Translations under genes and position numbers: made by a program
Notes under the pieces: model-generated
What the model saw: the letters and a program-made list of their open reading frames with translations, nothing else
Databases searched by the model: none
What the model was told of the DNA's origin: nothing
Assembly: GCF_900520355.1 (NCBI RefSeq)
Contig: NZ_LS999521.1
Coordinates: forward strand, 2,852,001-2,916,000
Origin: Acinetobacter calcoaceticus
Lineage (GTDB): Bacteria > Pseudomonadota > Gammaproteobacteria > Pseudomonadales > Moraxellaceae
Length of the DNA stretch: 64,000 nt
Reading direction: 5' to 3'
Shown: in pieces, positions 7,934 to 17,212 of the stretch
Numbering within the stretch: position 1 is the first letter of the stretch
How the letters are laid out: each line of letters opens with the position of its first letter

Positions 7934-10399
7934 TTACAACTGGTTTAATTCTCTTAAGCTTTGTAAAGGTGGTAAGTTGCAAAGATAACCGAGTCGATAA
8001 CGACCAATCAAAGCACAGACCAGCATCATGCCAAGCGGTAAAATCAGCCATATTTCAAAATGCCACTGTATTGCCATATTCATTTTATAACTAGCAATAG
8101 CACTAATTACTTCTGCAAAACAGCAGGCCACTATGCCTGCTAACAATCCTAAAAACCCTATCTCAAAACTAAGCATTTGCTTCATTTTGTTTTTTGACAA
8201 ACCAAATGAACGTAATAAAGCAACTTCACGGCGTCGCTCATCCATTAATAGATTTAAACATGCAACAAGAACTAATACGCCTGAAAACCCAACTAATGCT
8301 GCCAGTACAGTCACAATTTTGACCAAAACATTCATTAAGCGTTTTACTTCATCTAAAATTCGATCAACATCAATAAATACCGTATTCGAAAACTGCTGAA
8401 TGATATTAATCATTTTTGGTTGATCTAGCTTAGGTACATAAAAGCTACCCAAGTAACTTCCAGCATTTTCATCTAACGTTTTAGGTGAAAAAATAAAGAA
8501 AAAGTTAGGGCTAAAACTTTCCCACTCTACACTTCGGAAGTTAATAACTTTGGCCTGTAAAGTGCCTTCTGGCAGACTAAAGCTAAGCTTATCTCCAATT
8601 TGAATACCAAGGCTTTCAGCCGTTTTGTTTTCAACAGAAACTTGCCCTACACCACTAAACTGAGCTTGTCCTTTTGTAATGGCATTGTCATTCGGCAATT
8701 GATTAGACTGAGTTAAATTTAATTCGCGGCGCAAAGAATTATTCTGTTTTATAGCTTCTTCCGAAAAAGGTACATCATTCTTTGCCAATAATCGGCCACG
8801 GATATTTGGATATAACGGCGTGCTTTGCCAACCATTTTGCTTTAATTGTTGTTCAAAATCTTTTAAGTCAAATGGCGGTAACCCATAAACAAATTGATTA
8901 GGTGTTCCTTCGGGAAGTTGCTGCTGCCAACGCTGTAATAAATCTGTTCTTAAGACACTTAACACCGTAATGAGGCTTAATCCTAAAGCCAGAGCAGTAA
9001 TTTGTAATGCACTTTGAGACGGAGAACGAATATAAAAAGACAACCGATTTTTCATCTTTTTTAAGCTATGAAGCAATAACCAAACAGCGGTGTAAAGAAA
9101 AATACAAAGAATGATAATAGCAGCCAAAACCGAAATGCTGAGCATCAAGTTTTCACTCAGCACCAAGCTAAAAACAATCAGGCTGCTAATACCGGCAAAA
9201 AACATAAAAAATAATGATTTTCGAGATTTTGCCTGTTCACGAATAACCCGAATAGGCGGTGTATTTAAAAGCTCCCAAATACTTGGCAAAATAAATCCAA
9301 GCAGTACAATCACACTCGTAAAAATAGCGATTGGTAACGGCCCAAGTAAAAGCGGTATTAGCGAAAAACTTAATTCCAGCTGAGGAATGAGTTGTAACAT
9401 CAGTTGCAGCAGGCCATACCCCATGACTAAACCTAATAGACTACCCATCACAATCGAAATCGCACTAACAATAGACAGTAGTCCAATATATGCCCACAAG
9501 ATTTGGAACTTACTTGCTCCTAAACATCTGAGAAGCGCAATGTGATCTTGGTTTTGTTGAACATATCGTTGACTCGTTAAAGCGATGGCAATACCACACA
9601 ATAAAATCGTTAAAATATTGGCCAATTGCAAAAAGGTATCTAAGTTTTCAAGTGGGCGTAATAATCGACTATTTGACTCACTTGCATCACGTAAACGCAA
9701 GCCTGCCGTTTCATCTAATTCTTTATTTGTAGTTTGATGCTGCTGTTTAAACTGCTTAGAGAAAGCTTGAACCTGTTCAGAGCTACCTGCCATTAATAAG
9801 CGGTAATCAATTCTGCTTCCTGTCTGAATTGCATGAGTTTTAGCAATATCAGCTTGATGAATAATAACCGTGGGAGAAAAGCCAGAGAAACCTAACTCCT
9901 GATTTGAATCACGCACAATCACGCCACTAAAACGGAAGGTGCCATCCGCAATAGAAACAGCATCACCAAGTTTTACTTTAAGTAAATCAGCAGCCCTTTG
10001 ACTTAGCCAGACTTCACCAGATTGAATTGCTTGCGTCTTTGGCTCAATTTCTAACTGTCCTCTTAATGGAAATAAAGGCTCTATTGCTTTTACATTGACC
10101 ATAACAAACTGATCTTGGGTATGAGCCATAGAACTAAATAGAGTGACCTTAGTTTGCTTTAAGCCAAGCTGCTCTGCCCTTTTTTTCCAAGACTGTTCAA
10201 TAGGTTCATTATTTGATAAAACTAAATCAGCACCCAACATTTGCGAAGCTTGCAAACTGACAGCGTTTTTAACTTGGTCATTGCTAAATTTCAGAGCGGT
10301 TGTTGCACTGATCGCAAGCGATAGAGCAATTATGAGCAGATATAATCCACCTGTGCGGAAACTTTGTAGTAAAAGTGGTTTTAGAAGATTGCGCATCAT
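7934..10399 (-). CDS. ABC transporter permease, YbbP/FtsX family
   Basis: This 821-residue inner-membrane permease has the FtsX/MacB duplicated layout. An N-terminal helix and large periplasmic domain are followed by three helices (about 250-380), a middle pair (about 400-445), a second periplasmic domain and a C-terminal three-helix bundle (about 695-810) containing R-R-R-E-V-A-L-L-R-S-F-G. The ATG directly abuts the stop of the upstream ATPase gene, so the two are translated in tandem. With the divergent TesA-like gene this reproduces the tesA/ybbA/ybbP locus of E. coli. The function of that transporter is poorly defined; lipid or envelope stress roles have been proposed. Confidence 0.87.
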   Translation of the reverse strand: MMRNLLKPLLLQSFRTGGLYLLIIALSLAISATTALKFSNDQVKNAVSLQASQMLGADLVLSNNEPIEQSWKKRAEQLGLKQTKVTLFSSMAHTQDQFVMVNVKAIEPLFPLRGQLEIEPKTQAIQSGEVWLSQRAADLLKVKLGDAVSIADGTFRFSGVIVRDSNQELGFSGFSPTVIIHQADIAKTHAIQTGSRIDYRLLMAGSSEQVQAFSKQFKQQHQTTNKELDETAGLRLRDASESNSRLLRPLENLDTFLQLANILTILLCGIAIALTSQRYVQQNQDHIALLRCLGASKFQILWAYIGLLSIVSAISIVMGSLLGLVMGYGLLQLMLQLIPQLELSFSLIPLLLGPLPIAIFTSVIVLLGFILPSIWELLNTPPIRVIREQAKSRKSLFFMFFAGISSLIVFSLVLSENLMLSISVLAAIIILCIFLYTAVWLLLHSLKKMKNRLSFYIRSPSQSALQITALALGLSLITVLSVLRTDLLQRWQQQLPEGTPNQFVYGLPPFDLKDFEQQLKQNGWQSTPLYPNIRGRLLAKNDVPFSEEAIKQNNSLRRELNLTQSNQLPNDNAITKGQAQFSGVGQVSVENKTAESLGIQIGDKLSFSLPEGTLQAKVINFRSVEWESFSPNFFFIFSPKTLDENAGSYLGSFYVPKLDQPKMINIIQQFSNTVFIDVDRILDEVKRLMNVLVKIVTVLAALVGFSGVLVLVACLNLLMDERRREVALLRSFGLSKNKMKQMLSFEIGFLGLLAGIVACCFAEVISAIASYKMNMAIQWHFEIWLILPLGMMLVCALIGRYRLGYLCNLPPLQSLRELNQL

Positions 10400-11092
10400 T
10401 TAACCACCCTGTACTGTCTTTAGTCGGCCGTCGTCTAATTCAACATGACGCTGACAAAGGGTTGCTAGATTACGGTCATGGGTCACCAAAATCAGAGTTG
10501 TACCTAACTCTCGATTTAAATCAAAAAGTAGACTCTCAATTTCTTGTGCTGTCTGACCATCTAGGTTTCCAGTCGGTTCATCAGCAAAAATAATTTGTGG
10601 TTCTGCAATCAGTGCTCGTGCAATTGCAACACGTTGCTGTTCTCCTCCAGATAAGACTTTAGGTGTTTGTTCAACCTGACGACTAAGTCCCACTCGATGT
10701 AACCAATCTAAAGCTTTTTTCTCTGCAGTTTTATAATCGAAATCTTTACGTAACCTCAAGGGCAACATCACATTTTCAAGCGCACTCAACTGAGGTAAAA
10801 GTTGAAAAGACTGAAATACAAAACCAATATGCTGCATTCTGATTTGGGCGCGTTGTTCCTCTGTTAGCTGATGAACAGCTTGCCCGCACAACCAAACTTC
10901 GCCTTCAGACGGTTGATCTAAAGTCGCCAAAATTCCCAGCAAGGTCGATTTACCTGAGCCAGAACGCCCCGTAATTGCTACCTGTTCCCCTTCAAAAATC
11001 TCTAAATCGATCTCTTTTAAAATCGTAAACTGATTTTGGTTAATCTGAATAGTTTGTGTAACTTGATGGGCAGCAATGATGGGTTGTGGCAT
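10400..11092 (-). CDS. ybbA: ABC transporter ATP-binding protein, YbbA type
   Basis: A 230-residue nucleotide-binding subunit of the LolD/MacB group. It has Walker [10 protein letters not shown] (about 43-51), a Q-loop at F-V-F-Q-S-F-Q, the ABC signature L-S-G-G-E-Q-Q-R, Walker B I-I-F-A-D-E-P and the switch His in V-T-H-D. It pairs with the permease that follows without a gap. It is divergent from the TesA-like esterase gene, 44 bases apart, so the two promoters must lie within or close to each other. Confidence 0.92.
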   Translation of the reverse strand: MPQPIIAAHQVTQTIQINQNQFTILKEIDLEIFEGEQVAITGRSGSGKSTLLGILATLDQPSEGEVWLCGQAVHQLTEEQRAQIRMQHIGFVFQSFQLLPQLSALENVMLPLRLRKDFDYKTAEKKALDWLHRVGLSRQVEQTPKVLSGGEQQRVAIARALIAEPQIIFADEPTGNLDGQTAQEIESLLFDLNRELGTTLILVTHDRNLATLCQRHVELDDGRLKTVQGG

Positions 11093-11136
11093 GATGTAAA
11101 AAGTCCTATGTATTCAGAATCAGAGTCGAAGTACAA

Positions 11137-11760
11137 ATGTATAAATCTTTTTTGATTGGTTCTAAAAGCATCATGCTCATCTCGTTGAGTATGTTACCTA
11201 TGCTTGTATCGGCGAAAACTATTTTAATTTTAGGAGATAGTATTAGTGCCGGTTACGGAATTGATCCCAAACAAGGTTGGGTACAATTGCTGCAAAAACG
11301 TTTAGACCAACAGTATCCCAAACAGCACAAAGTGGTCAATGCAAGTGTTAGTGGAGAAACAACCAGCGGCGCTTTAGCCAGATTACCTAAGTTATTGCAG
11401 ACCTATAAGCCTAATGTGGTCGTGATTGAATTAGGTGGGAATGATGGTTTACGTGGGCAACCCCCTCAAATGATTCAACAAAATCTGTCTCAACTGGTTC
11501 AATTAAGCCAAAAACAAAAAGCTAAAGTTATTGTTTTTGGTATGAAAATCCCGCCAAATTATGGAACTGCGTATAGCAAAGCTTTTGAAAATAATTATAA
11601 AGTTGTCAGCCAAAAATATCAGGTGAAATTACTGCCATTTTTCCTAAATGGTGTCGCAGGTCAAAAACAGCTTATGCAAAATGACTTGATTCACCCAAAT
11701 GCACAAGCACAATCAAAACTAGTTAATTTGGCTTATCCATACATAAAAGGTGCCCTGTAG
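11137..11760 (+). CDS. tesA: TesA-like GDSL/SGNH esterase (thioesterase I/lysophospholipase)
   Basis: A 207-residue secreted SGNH hydrolase. A signal peptide of about 26 residues ends in V-S-A-K. The four SGNH blocks are present: G-D-S-I-S (nucleophile Ser), N-A-S-V-S-G-E-T (Gly), G-G-N-D-G (Asn) and D-L-I-H-P-N (Asp and His). The family hydrolyses acyl-CoA, aryl esters and lysophospholipids in the periplasm. The neighbouring ybbA-ybbP pair supports TesA orthology. The stop codon lies inside the terminator hairpin. Confidence 0.9.
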   Translation: MYKSFLIGSKSIMLISLSMLPMLVSAKTILILGDSISAGYGIDPKQGWVQLLQKRLDQQYPKQHKVVNASVSGETTSGALARLPKLLQTYKPNVVVIELGGNDGLRGQPPQMIQQNLSQLVQLSQKQKAKVIVFGMKIPPNYGTAYSKAFENNYKVVSQKYQVKLLPFFLNGVAGQKQLMQNDLIHPNAQAQSKLVNLAYPYIKGAL

Positions 11761-11775
11761 GCACCTTTTAGTTTT
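11745..11775 (+). terminator. Terminator overlapping the tesA stop codon
   Basis: A perfect 10-bp stem (11745-11754 with 11760-11769) with loop CTGTA contains the last codons and most of the TAG stop. T residues follow it. Confidence 0.82.
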
Positions 11776-11795
11776 AAGAATTATTGCTAATATGA

Positions 11796-12410
11796 TTAGA
11801 AATCAAAAAAAGTAACTTCGCCAGTTTCTAGCGAATATTCAGCACCAACAACAATTAATTTACCTTGTGCAATTAAATTTTCTAGCACAGCCGAACCATG
11901 ACGTAATTGATTTACTGAAGCAAAAACGTTCGAGCGCACTGCATGGCATGAAAGTTTTTTCAAATCATTTTTTAGATCAGTTTGCATCAAAATTTCAACT
12001 GAAGGCCGAACACGGTTCACAATCGACATTAAGTTTGCAGAGGGTGGTTGATCAGGATTCATCAACGTATCAATTGTTGCTTGAATCGCGCCACAATGAC
12101 TATGTCCTAATACCACAACAACTGGGCAGTCATAACGCTCTGCTGCGAATTCAACACTACCTACTTGTGAAGGTGCAACGACGTTACCCGCAACACGAAT
12201 TACGAATAAGTCACCAAGACCTTGGTCAAATACCATTTCTGCTGGTACACGAGAATCTGAACAACCTAATACAATCGCAAACGGATTTTGATCCTTTGCC
12301 ATTTCAGCGCGTTCATGATGCGATAAGGTTTTTGCAAGGGAAGTATTTCCATTTACAAATCGTTGATTACCAGCTCTCAGACGATCTAAAACTTCTTGCG
12401 CAGTAGGCAT
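11796..12410 (-). CDS. can: Beta-class carbonic anhydrase
   Basis: A cytoplasmic zinc enzyme interconverting CO2 and bicarbonate. Zinc ligands and active-site residues are visible in C-S-D-S-R-V-P and, about 55 residues later, H-S-H-C-G-A-I. I start it at M-P-T-A-Q-E-V (204 residues). The longer frame begins at a TTG without a good ribosome-binding site, and family members start close to this point. It supplies bicarbonate for biosynthetic carboxylations. It is convergent with tesA and divergent from the lipase-like gene. Confidence 0.93.
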   Translation of the reverse strand: MPTAQEVLDRLRAGNQRFVNGNTSLAKTLSHHERAEMAKDQNPFAIVLGCSDSRVPAEMVFDQGLGDLFVIRVAGNVVAPSQVGSVEFAAERYDCPVVVVLGHSHCGAIQATIDTLMNPDQPPSANLMSIVNRVRPSVEILMQTDLKNDLKKLSCHAVRSNVFASVNQLRHGSAVLENLIAQGKLIVVGAEYSLETGEVTFFDF

Positions 12411-12695
12411 TTTATATTTCCATTGTTTTTTCAAGGTTGGAAATCATTTTAATGTGTCAAATTTTGAATGTCACTGACAAAAAATTAAATCCTTTCCCAT
12501 GAAAAATTTTAAAAATATGTCCTCTACTTGAATAGAGAATTTACTGCACATTTGCTACTGTTTAGCGAAAAAATAGACATACTTTGGTTCTCGGATTGAC
12601 TATAATTTTTGTCCTTTTGATCATTGGGCAAATGACTCATTGGCAAAGTTTTTCAATAATTTTCAAACTCGCTTATGCCTCAAGGATGAAATCTT

Positions 12696-13721
12696 ATGAC
12701 AACGCTGTTTGTATCAACCAAAACTACCCTAAAAAAAACAGCTATGGCACTTGCCTTGGCCTGTAGCCTTACAACAATAACAGGTGTTTTTCAGACGCAA
12801 GCAGCTGATACGATAGATATAAACTTTCAGAATATTTTACAACAAGAGCGCAGTTGGGCAGGTTTACAAAGTAAAAGTTTAAAAGTTGGTGATATAACTT
12901 GGTCATATAGTGAAGGTGGGTCTGCCACTAAACCCACTTTACTCCTTATTCATGGATTAGGAGGGAGTCGTGATAACTGGAACCGTGTCTCTCGTTATCT
13001 GACAGCAAATTACCATGTCATTATTCCTGATTTACCTGGCAGTGGTGAAACCTTAGTTACACAAGACTTTGATTATTCAGTGCCTAATCTTGCCGAAAAA
13101 TTACGTCGTTTTGTTGAAGCTGCAAATTTAAAAGGCCCTCTTCATATTGCTGGCCACTCACTTGGCGGTTCAATTGCCTTACTCTATGCTGGACAATATC
13201 CATTTGAAACCAAAAGCCTATTCTTAGTTGATAGTGGCGGTATTTTCCGTTCAGCAAATACAATTTATCTAAAAGATCCTGCTTACCTAAAACAACTTTT
13301 AGTATCTAAAAAGGGTGACTTTAACTATTTATTAAAGCAAACCATGTCTAATCCTCCGTTTATTCCAAAAGAATTTTTAGAAGCTCAAGAAAAGCTGATG
13401 ATTAATCAGGCACCTCAAACTCAAAAACTGGTTGATCAACTTATTGCACTCAATAAAGTCTACACGCCAGATTCATTTGCAGTTCTCACCAAGACAATCG
13501 ATGCACCGACACTAATTTTATGGGGTAAGCAAGATAAGATTATTAATGTCGAAGTCGCAAGTGAACTAAAACGACTTTTAAAAAATGCCCAGCCTCCAGT
13601 TATTTTAGAAAATGTCGGCCATATGCCGATTTTGGAAGCTGAGCAGTTGGTTATTCAACAATATGTACCGTTTTTACTTAAAGTAGAAACAAATCAGTCT
13701 TTAAGAACGACTACACCTTAA
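12696..13721 (+). CDS. Secreted alpha/beta hydrolase, lipase-like
   Basis: A 341-residue alpha/beta hydrolase with a Sec signal peptide (about residues 1-36, ending in T-Q-A-A-D). The core shows the oxyanion motif L-I-H-G-L-G-G-S-R-D-N-W, the nucleophile elbow G-H-S-L-G-G, an Asp in W-G-K-Q-D-K and the catalytic His in N-V-G-H-M-P. In Acinetobacter such proteins are usually annotated as lipase or triacylglycerol lipase, but neither substrate nor secretion route can be read from the sequence. Lipase-specific foldase and secretion genes are not adjacent. The next gene follows after 26 bases and may be cotranscribed. Confidence 0.82.
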   Translation: MTTLFVSTKTTLKKTAMALALACSLTTITGVFQTQAADTIDINFQNILQQERSWAGLQSKSLKVGDITWSYSEGGSATKPTLLLIHGLGGSRDNWNRVSRYLTANYHVIIPDLPGSGETLVTQDFDYSVPNLAEKLRRFVEAANLKGPLHIAGHSLGGSIALLYAGQYPFETKSLFLVDSGGIFRSANTIYLKDPAYLKQLLVSKKGDFNYLLKQTMSNPPFIPKEFLEAQEKLMINQAPQTQKLVDQLIALNKVYTPDSFAVLTKTIDAPTLILWGKQDKIINVEVASELKRLLKNAQPPVILENVGHMPILEAEQLVIQQYVPFLLKVETNQSLRTTTP

Positions 13722-13747
13722 ATAAAACTTCGGACTTGTGAGACCTT

Positions 13748-14755
13748 ATGTCTACCCAACCGCTTATAGAAAAACTCATTGAAGCTCATCTTGATTTTTT
13801 AGATGAAGAATTCGCTCAGCCCCATGTTATCCAACAAGAATTTGAGCAATTTTATCATTGGTTGGGTAGTCGGCAACTACAACACCTCTGGACCTTTGAA
13901 CAAATTCAGCAGCTGATTCAAAAGCAGATTTTAGACACCCCTGCTTCTGATTCCCTGCTTGAACAAATTGCAGAACATATCCGCTTTGCATTGATTCACC
14001 CAACCAATGACACTACAACAATTGAAGATGTTATTCCTGTTTTAACAATTGACGGAATTGCGCAATACGTTGCAAGTAAAGAACAGCATCGTAAAAAAAT
14101 CATTAAAACGATTGTGAATAATCCTGCATTTTCAGCACTTTTGACTCAACTGATTCAACAAACAATGCATGACTATTTAGATGAGTCGATGTCAAAACGT
14201 GTGCCGGGCGTAGGGCGCTTTATGAAAATGGGGAAATCTGTTCTGGAAACAGTGACTGATTCAAATCTAGACGACACGATTAATCATTATTTGCAAAAGA
14301 ATATTTTAAAGCTCAGCCAAATGAGTGAGCGTGTTTTAAACCAACATTTTGACAATGATAAGCTCTACCATTTTCAAGCAAATGTTTGGCATAAAGTTAA
14401 AACCATGCCGCTTTCTGTTTTAAAAAATTATGTAGAAGTTCAGGATTTATCAAAAACTGTGGGTTTAGGACATGAGATTTGGGATCACATTCGCCAAACT
14501 TCTTATTTGAAACAACAAGTACATGATGGTATTTACACGTGGTATGTGCGTAATCAGGAACATAATTTTGACTTGTTACTTCGTGATCTGAATATAGATG
14601 AAAGCTTAATTCAACATGAACTGACTCAGTTACTTGTTCCCGTATTACAGCAATTAGTTGCAACAGGGCATTTAAGACGACGTGCTCGTGTTTACCTAGA
14701 GAAATTTTATTATTCTGAAAAAGCATTAGATATTTTAAATAACAAAGGCGCTTAA
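13748..14755 (+). CDS. Unknown protein, 335 residues
   Basis: I do not recognise a family. The protein is predicted cytoplasmic, with no signal peptide or membrane helix, and is mostly helical and rich in Q, H and L. The central stretch R-V-P-G-V-G-R-F-M-K-M-G-K-S (about 157-170) is the only glycine-rich motif and does not match a Walker A motif. The tail, about residues 280-335, is strongly helical and basic. It follows the lipase-like gene by 26 bases. The terminator hairpin contains its last codons and stop. Codon use matches its neighbours, so it is probably a genuine lineage-restricted gene. Confidence 0.7.
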   Translation: MSTQPLIEKLIEAHLDFLDEEFAQPHVIQQEFEQFYHWLGSRQLQHLWTFEQIQQLIQKQILDTPASDSLLEQIAEHIRFALIHPTNDTTTIEDVIPVLTIDGIAQYVASKEQHRKKIIKTIVNNPAFSALLTQLIQQTMHDYLDESMSKRVPGVGRFMKMGKSVLETVTDSNLDDTINHYLQKNILKLSQMSERVLNQHFDNDKLYHFQANVWHKVKTMPLSVLKNYVEVQDLSKTVGLGHEIWDHIRQTSYLKQQVHDGIYTWYVRNQEHNFDLLLRDLNIDESLIQHELTQLLVPVLQQLVATGHLRRRARVYLEKFYYSEKALDILNNKGA

Positions 14756-14767
14756 AGCGCCTTTGTT
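14741..14767 (+). terminator. Terminator overlapping the stop of the 335-residue gene
   Basis: An 11- to 12-bp perfect stem (AACAAAGGCGC with GCGCCTTTGTT) spans the TAA stop. It could also serve the convergent receptor gene, although T residues are sparse on that side. Confidence 0.75.
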
Positions 14768-14778
14768 ATTACTATGGA

Positions 14779-17043
14779 TTAAAATGAATATTTTAGAGAA
14801 GCGTAATAAGCACGACCTGGCTCATTGTAAGTTTGGCTAATCGAATTACTGTCTCTTAAAATTTGTTTATCAAATAAGTTGCTTACACCAATACGGGTAC
14901 TAATATTGTCTGAAATTTTATAACCCATATTAATTCCAGCGGTACTATAGCTTTTTACAGTGCTTGGCTTAATCGCAGAATTTGATCCACCTGAACCAAT
15001 GCCAGATTCGATTCTATTTTCGGCAAACTGACGTGATTTTTGACGGCCATATTGAGTGAAAACAAAATTCACATCTAACTGATCTGTAATGTCGTAATCA
15101 AAGATTGAGTTAATTGTATAGTTTGGAACCAAAGATAATGGATTACCCGTTTGCTTATCTTTCGAGTCCATCATATAGGTAAAGTTATTGGTCCAACGAA
15201 TATCGCCAAAGTCTAGTCCCAAACTTCCTTCAAAACCTTGAATTAATGCCTTAGGCGTATTTTCCCAACGTAAGATATTCCACTTGGTATTGGTCACAGC
15301 TCCTGTATTTGCATTGGTGCTTGAGCCATCGACTGTTCCAACAACATTAGTTCCTGCCACAATCTTATCTTTATAGTCATTACGGAACCAAGTTAAGCTT
15401 GCATTCACAATATCTTTTTGGAATTGGATTCCTAACTCTTTGTTTACCGAAGTTTCAGGTTTTAAATCACCATTACCTTGTAATAAACAACGCGAATCAA
15501 TATTGGCTGGACAACCATTGCCGTTTGTACTGAGTAAGTACCCTTCGGCATTTTGATACATGTTTGGTGCTTTATAAGCTTTTGCTACCCCACCTTTTAA
15601 AGTGAAATAATCATTAAGTCTTTGAGTAATGTTTAAGCTTGGGCTCCAGTTAGAACCAGATTTACTATGGTCGTCGAAACGCAAACCTAACACGGCATCA
15701 GTGCTGTCTGTGAGTTTCAAGTTATCTTCGATATATGCAGAAGCAATACGTGATTCCATTTTACTGCGATTGCCTTTGGCTAATTGATCGCCATAACCTG
15801 AACCGCTGCTATCTGTACCCTGATTTGTCGAAATATTATCTTTAAATCTGTCTTCAACCCATTCAGTACCGAGTGTTAATACGTGTGGTACATAATACTC
15901 AAACGGAATATTGGCTTCACCATTCAACCGAAGAGTTTCTAATCTTGAAGTGGCTTTATCATCCAGATTATTAATTTTTCCTTCTGTGCTGCCGCCAAGA
16001 CCTTCCGGAAGACGTTTATTATGAGTCTTATCATATTGAGCAACTAACTTGCTCTTACCCCAAGACCAGTCCCCTTCATGGGTTAATGCATAGCTATCGC
16101 GGTACATCGTATTGGTTTCTTTACCAATAAGTTCCGAGAGAATTGCATCTGCTTCAGCATTTGCATTTAACTGAGAATCGCCAGAATAAATATTACCTTG
16201 CTTGCTAGATGAAACATCAAGTAAGACGGTTTGCTGATCTGTTGCTTGCCATGCTAAGCGTCCCGAAATATCTTTATTTTTAACGCCTTCACGCCCAGCG
16301 GCTGTACTTCCAATTGATTTATTAATATCAACATCGTCAGATTCTGTTTTATTGTAATTACCATATAGACGGTATGATAGAACATCTTTAATCAGTGGCC
16401 CACTTACATTAAAACCAACACGATTTGATGAACCTTCTTTAGAATATTCGGGTTGTGATGTATAAAATTCTACCGAGCCATGGGTTTCGTTAGTGACTTT
16501 TTTAGTAATGATATTGACTACACCACCTGCCGCACCCGAACCATATCGAGCTGCCGCTGGTCCACGTAAAACTTCAATAGATTCGATTGCTTCTGCTGGA
16601 ACCCAGTTTGAATCACCCCGTGTATCACGCTCTCCTTTCCAACCATAACGAACTGAATTACGAGAGTTAATCGGTTTTCCATCCACTAAAATGAGTGTAT
16701 TTTCAGGACCCATTCCACGAATATCAATTTGTCTATTATTACCACGCTGCCCCGTTGCGCTATTGCCTGTTAAATTGACACCCGGCATACGACGCACATA
16801 ATCAGAAATATCATTACGAACTGGTAGTTTTTCTAAATCTTCTTGGGTGATCACTGATACACCGAGCGATTGCTTTACTTGCTCTTCAGCCGTTACAAAA
16901 ATTGTTTCCAATTTCACAGGTTCAGCAGGCTTTTCTAATGCTTGTTCAGCTTGTTCTTGCTCATTTTTTGCAGCATAAGCCATAGACATCATACTTGCCA
17001 GTACTGAAACAGAAAGCACTGACTGGATAATACGCTTCGACAT
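14779..17043 (-). CDS. pirA: TonB-dependent outer-membrane siderophore receptor, PirA/FepA type
   Basis: A 754-residue outer-membrane receptor for ferric catecholate-type siderophores. It has a signal peptide (ending M-A-Y-A-A), a TonB box region (L-E-T-I-F-V-T-A), a plug domain of about 45-175 (V-R-R-M-P-G-V-N-L; L-R-G-P-A-A-A-R-Y-G-S-G-A-A-G-G-V-V-N-I) and a 22-strand barrel ending in the C-terminal aromatic Phe. FepA-like plug sequences and length suggest the PirA/FepA subgroup described in A. baumannii; the exact ligand is inferred. The ATG at 17043 is preferred over an upstream in-frame TTG. Overlapping Fur boxes lie upstream. No siderophore biosynthesis or permease genes are adjacent. 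Confidence 0.88.
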   Translation of the reverse strand: MSKRIIQSVLSVSVLASMMSMAYAAKNEQEQAEQALEKPAEPVKLETIFVTAEEQVKQSLGVSVITQEDLEKLPVRNDISDYVRRMPGVNLTGNSATGQRGNNRQIDIRGMGPENTLILVDGKPINSRNSVRYGWKGERDTRGDSNWVPAEAIESIEVLRGPAAARYGSGAAGGVVNIITKKVTNETHGSVEFYTSQPEYSKEGSSNRVGFNVSGPLIKDVLSYRLYGNYNKTESDDVDINKSIGSTAAGREGVKNKDISGRLAWQATDQQTVLLDVSSSKQGNIYSGDSQLNANAEADAILSELIGKETNTMYRDSYALTHEGDWSWGKSKLVAQYDKTHNKRLPEGLGGSTEGKINNLDDKATSRLETLRLNGEANIPFEYYVPHVLTLGTEWVEDRFKDNISTNQGTDSSGSGYGDQLAKGNRSKMESRIASAYIEDNLKLTDSTDAVLGLRFDDHSKSGSNWSPSLNITQRLNDYFTLKGGVAKAYKAPNMYQNAEGYLLSTNGNGCPANIDSRCLLQGNGDLKPETSVNKELGIQFQKDIVNASLTWFRNDYKDKIVAGTNVVGTVDGSSTNANTGAVTNTKWNILRWENTPKALIQGFEGSLGLDFGDIRWTNNFTYMMDSKDKQTGNPLSLVPNYTINSIFDYDITDQLDVNFVFTQYGRQKSRQFAENRIESGIGSGGSNSAIKPSTVKSYSTAGINMGYKISDNISTRIGVSNLFDKQILRDSNSISQTYNEPGRAYYASLKYSF

Positions 17044-17124
17044 AAGTATTCCCAATATATTGATTTATTAAACATCTCTCATTTTAAGTTCCGCATTGTA
17101 ACAAATCTAAATAAAATTACAAAT

Positions 17125-17149
17125 GATATTGATAATAATTATCATTATT
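17125..17149 (-). promoter_or_regulatory. Two overlapping Fur boxes upstream of the receptor
   Basis: 17125-17143 matches the 19-base Fur consensus GATAATGATAATCATTATC at 17 positions, and a second register six bases on (17131-17149) matches at 16. It lies 82 bases upstream of the receptor ATG, consistent with iron-dependent repression. Confidence 0.85.
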
Positions 17150-17162
17150 TATATTGAATAAT

Positions 17163-17192
17163 AAAAAAGCCTCAAATCGAGGCCTTTTTATT
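17163..17192 (-). terminator. Terminator after nfuA
   Basis: AAAAAGGCCTC pairs with GAGGCTTTTTT around an ATTTGA-like loop, just past the nfuA stop, with T residues in the minus direction. Confidence 0.85.
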
Positions 17193-17212
17193 TCACTTTT
17201 CAAATAATTTGA

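Noticed and set aside
11867..12406. 179-codon open frame opposite the carbonic anhydrase gene
   Set aside because: It is antisense to a gene with all beta-carbonic-anhydrase motifs, and its translation is rich in H, Q and L with no recognisable domain, as expected for a shadow frame.
12584..12766. 60-codon frame overlapping the start of the lipase-like gene
   Set aside because: It overlaps the signal-peptide coding region of the real gene in another frame and has no motif.
14397..14726. 109-codon frame opposite the 335-residue unknown gene
   Set aside because: Antisense, composition like a shadow frame, no ribosome-binding site. The plus-strand frame is longer, follows a gene closely and ends in a terminator.
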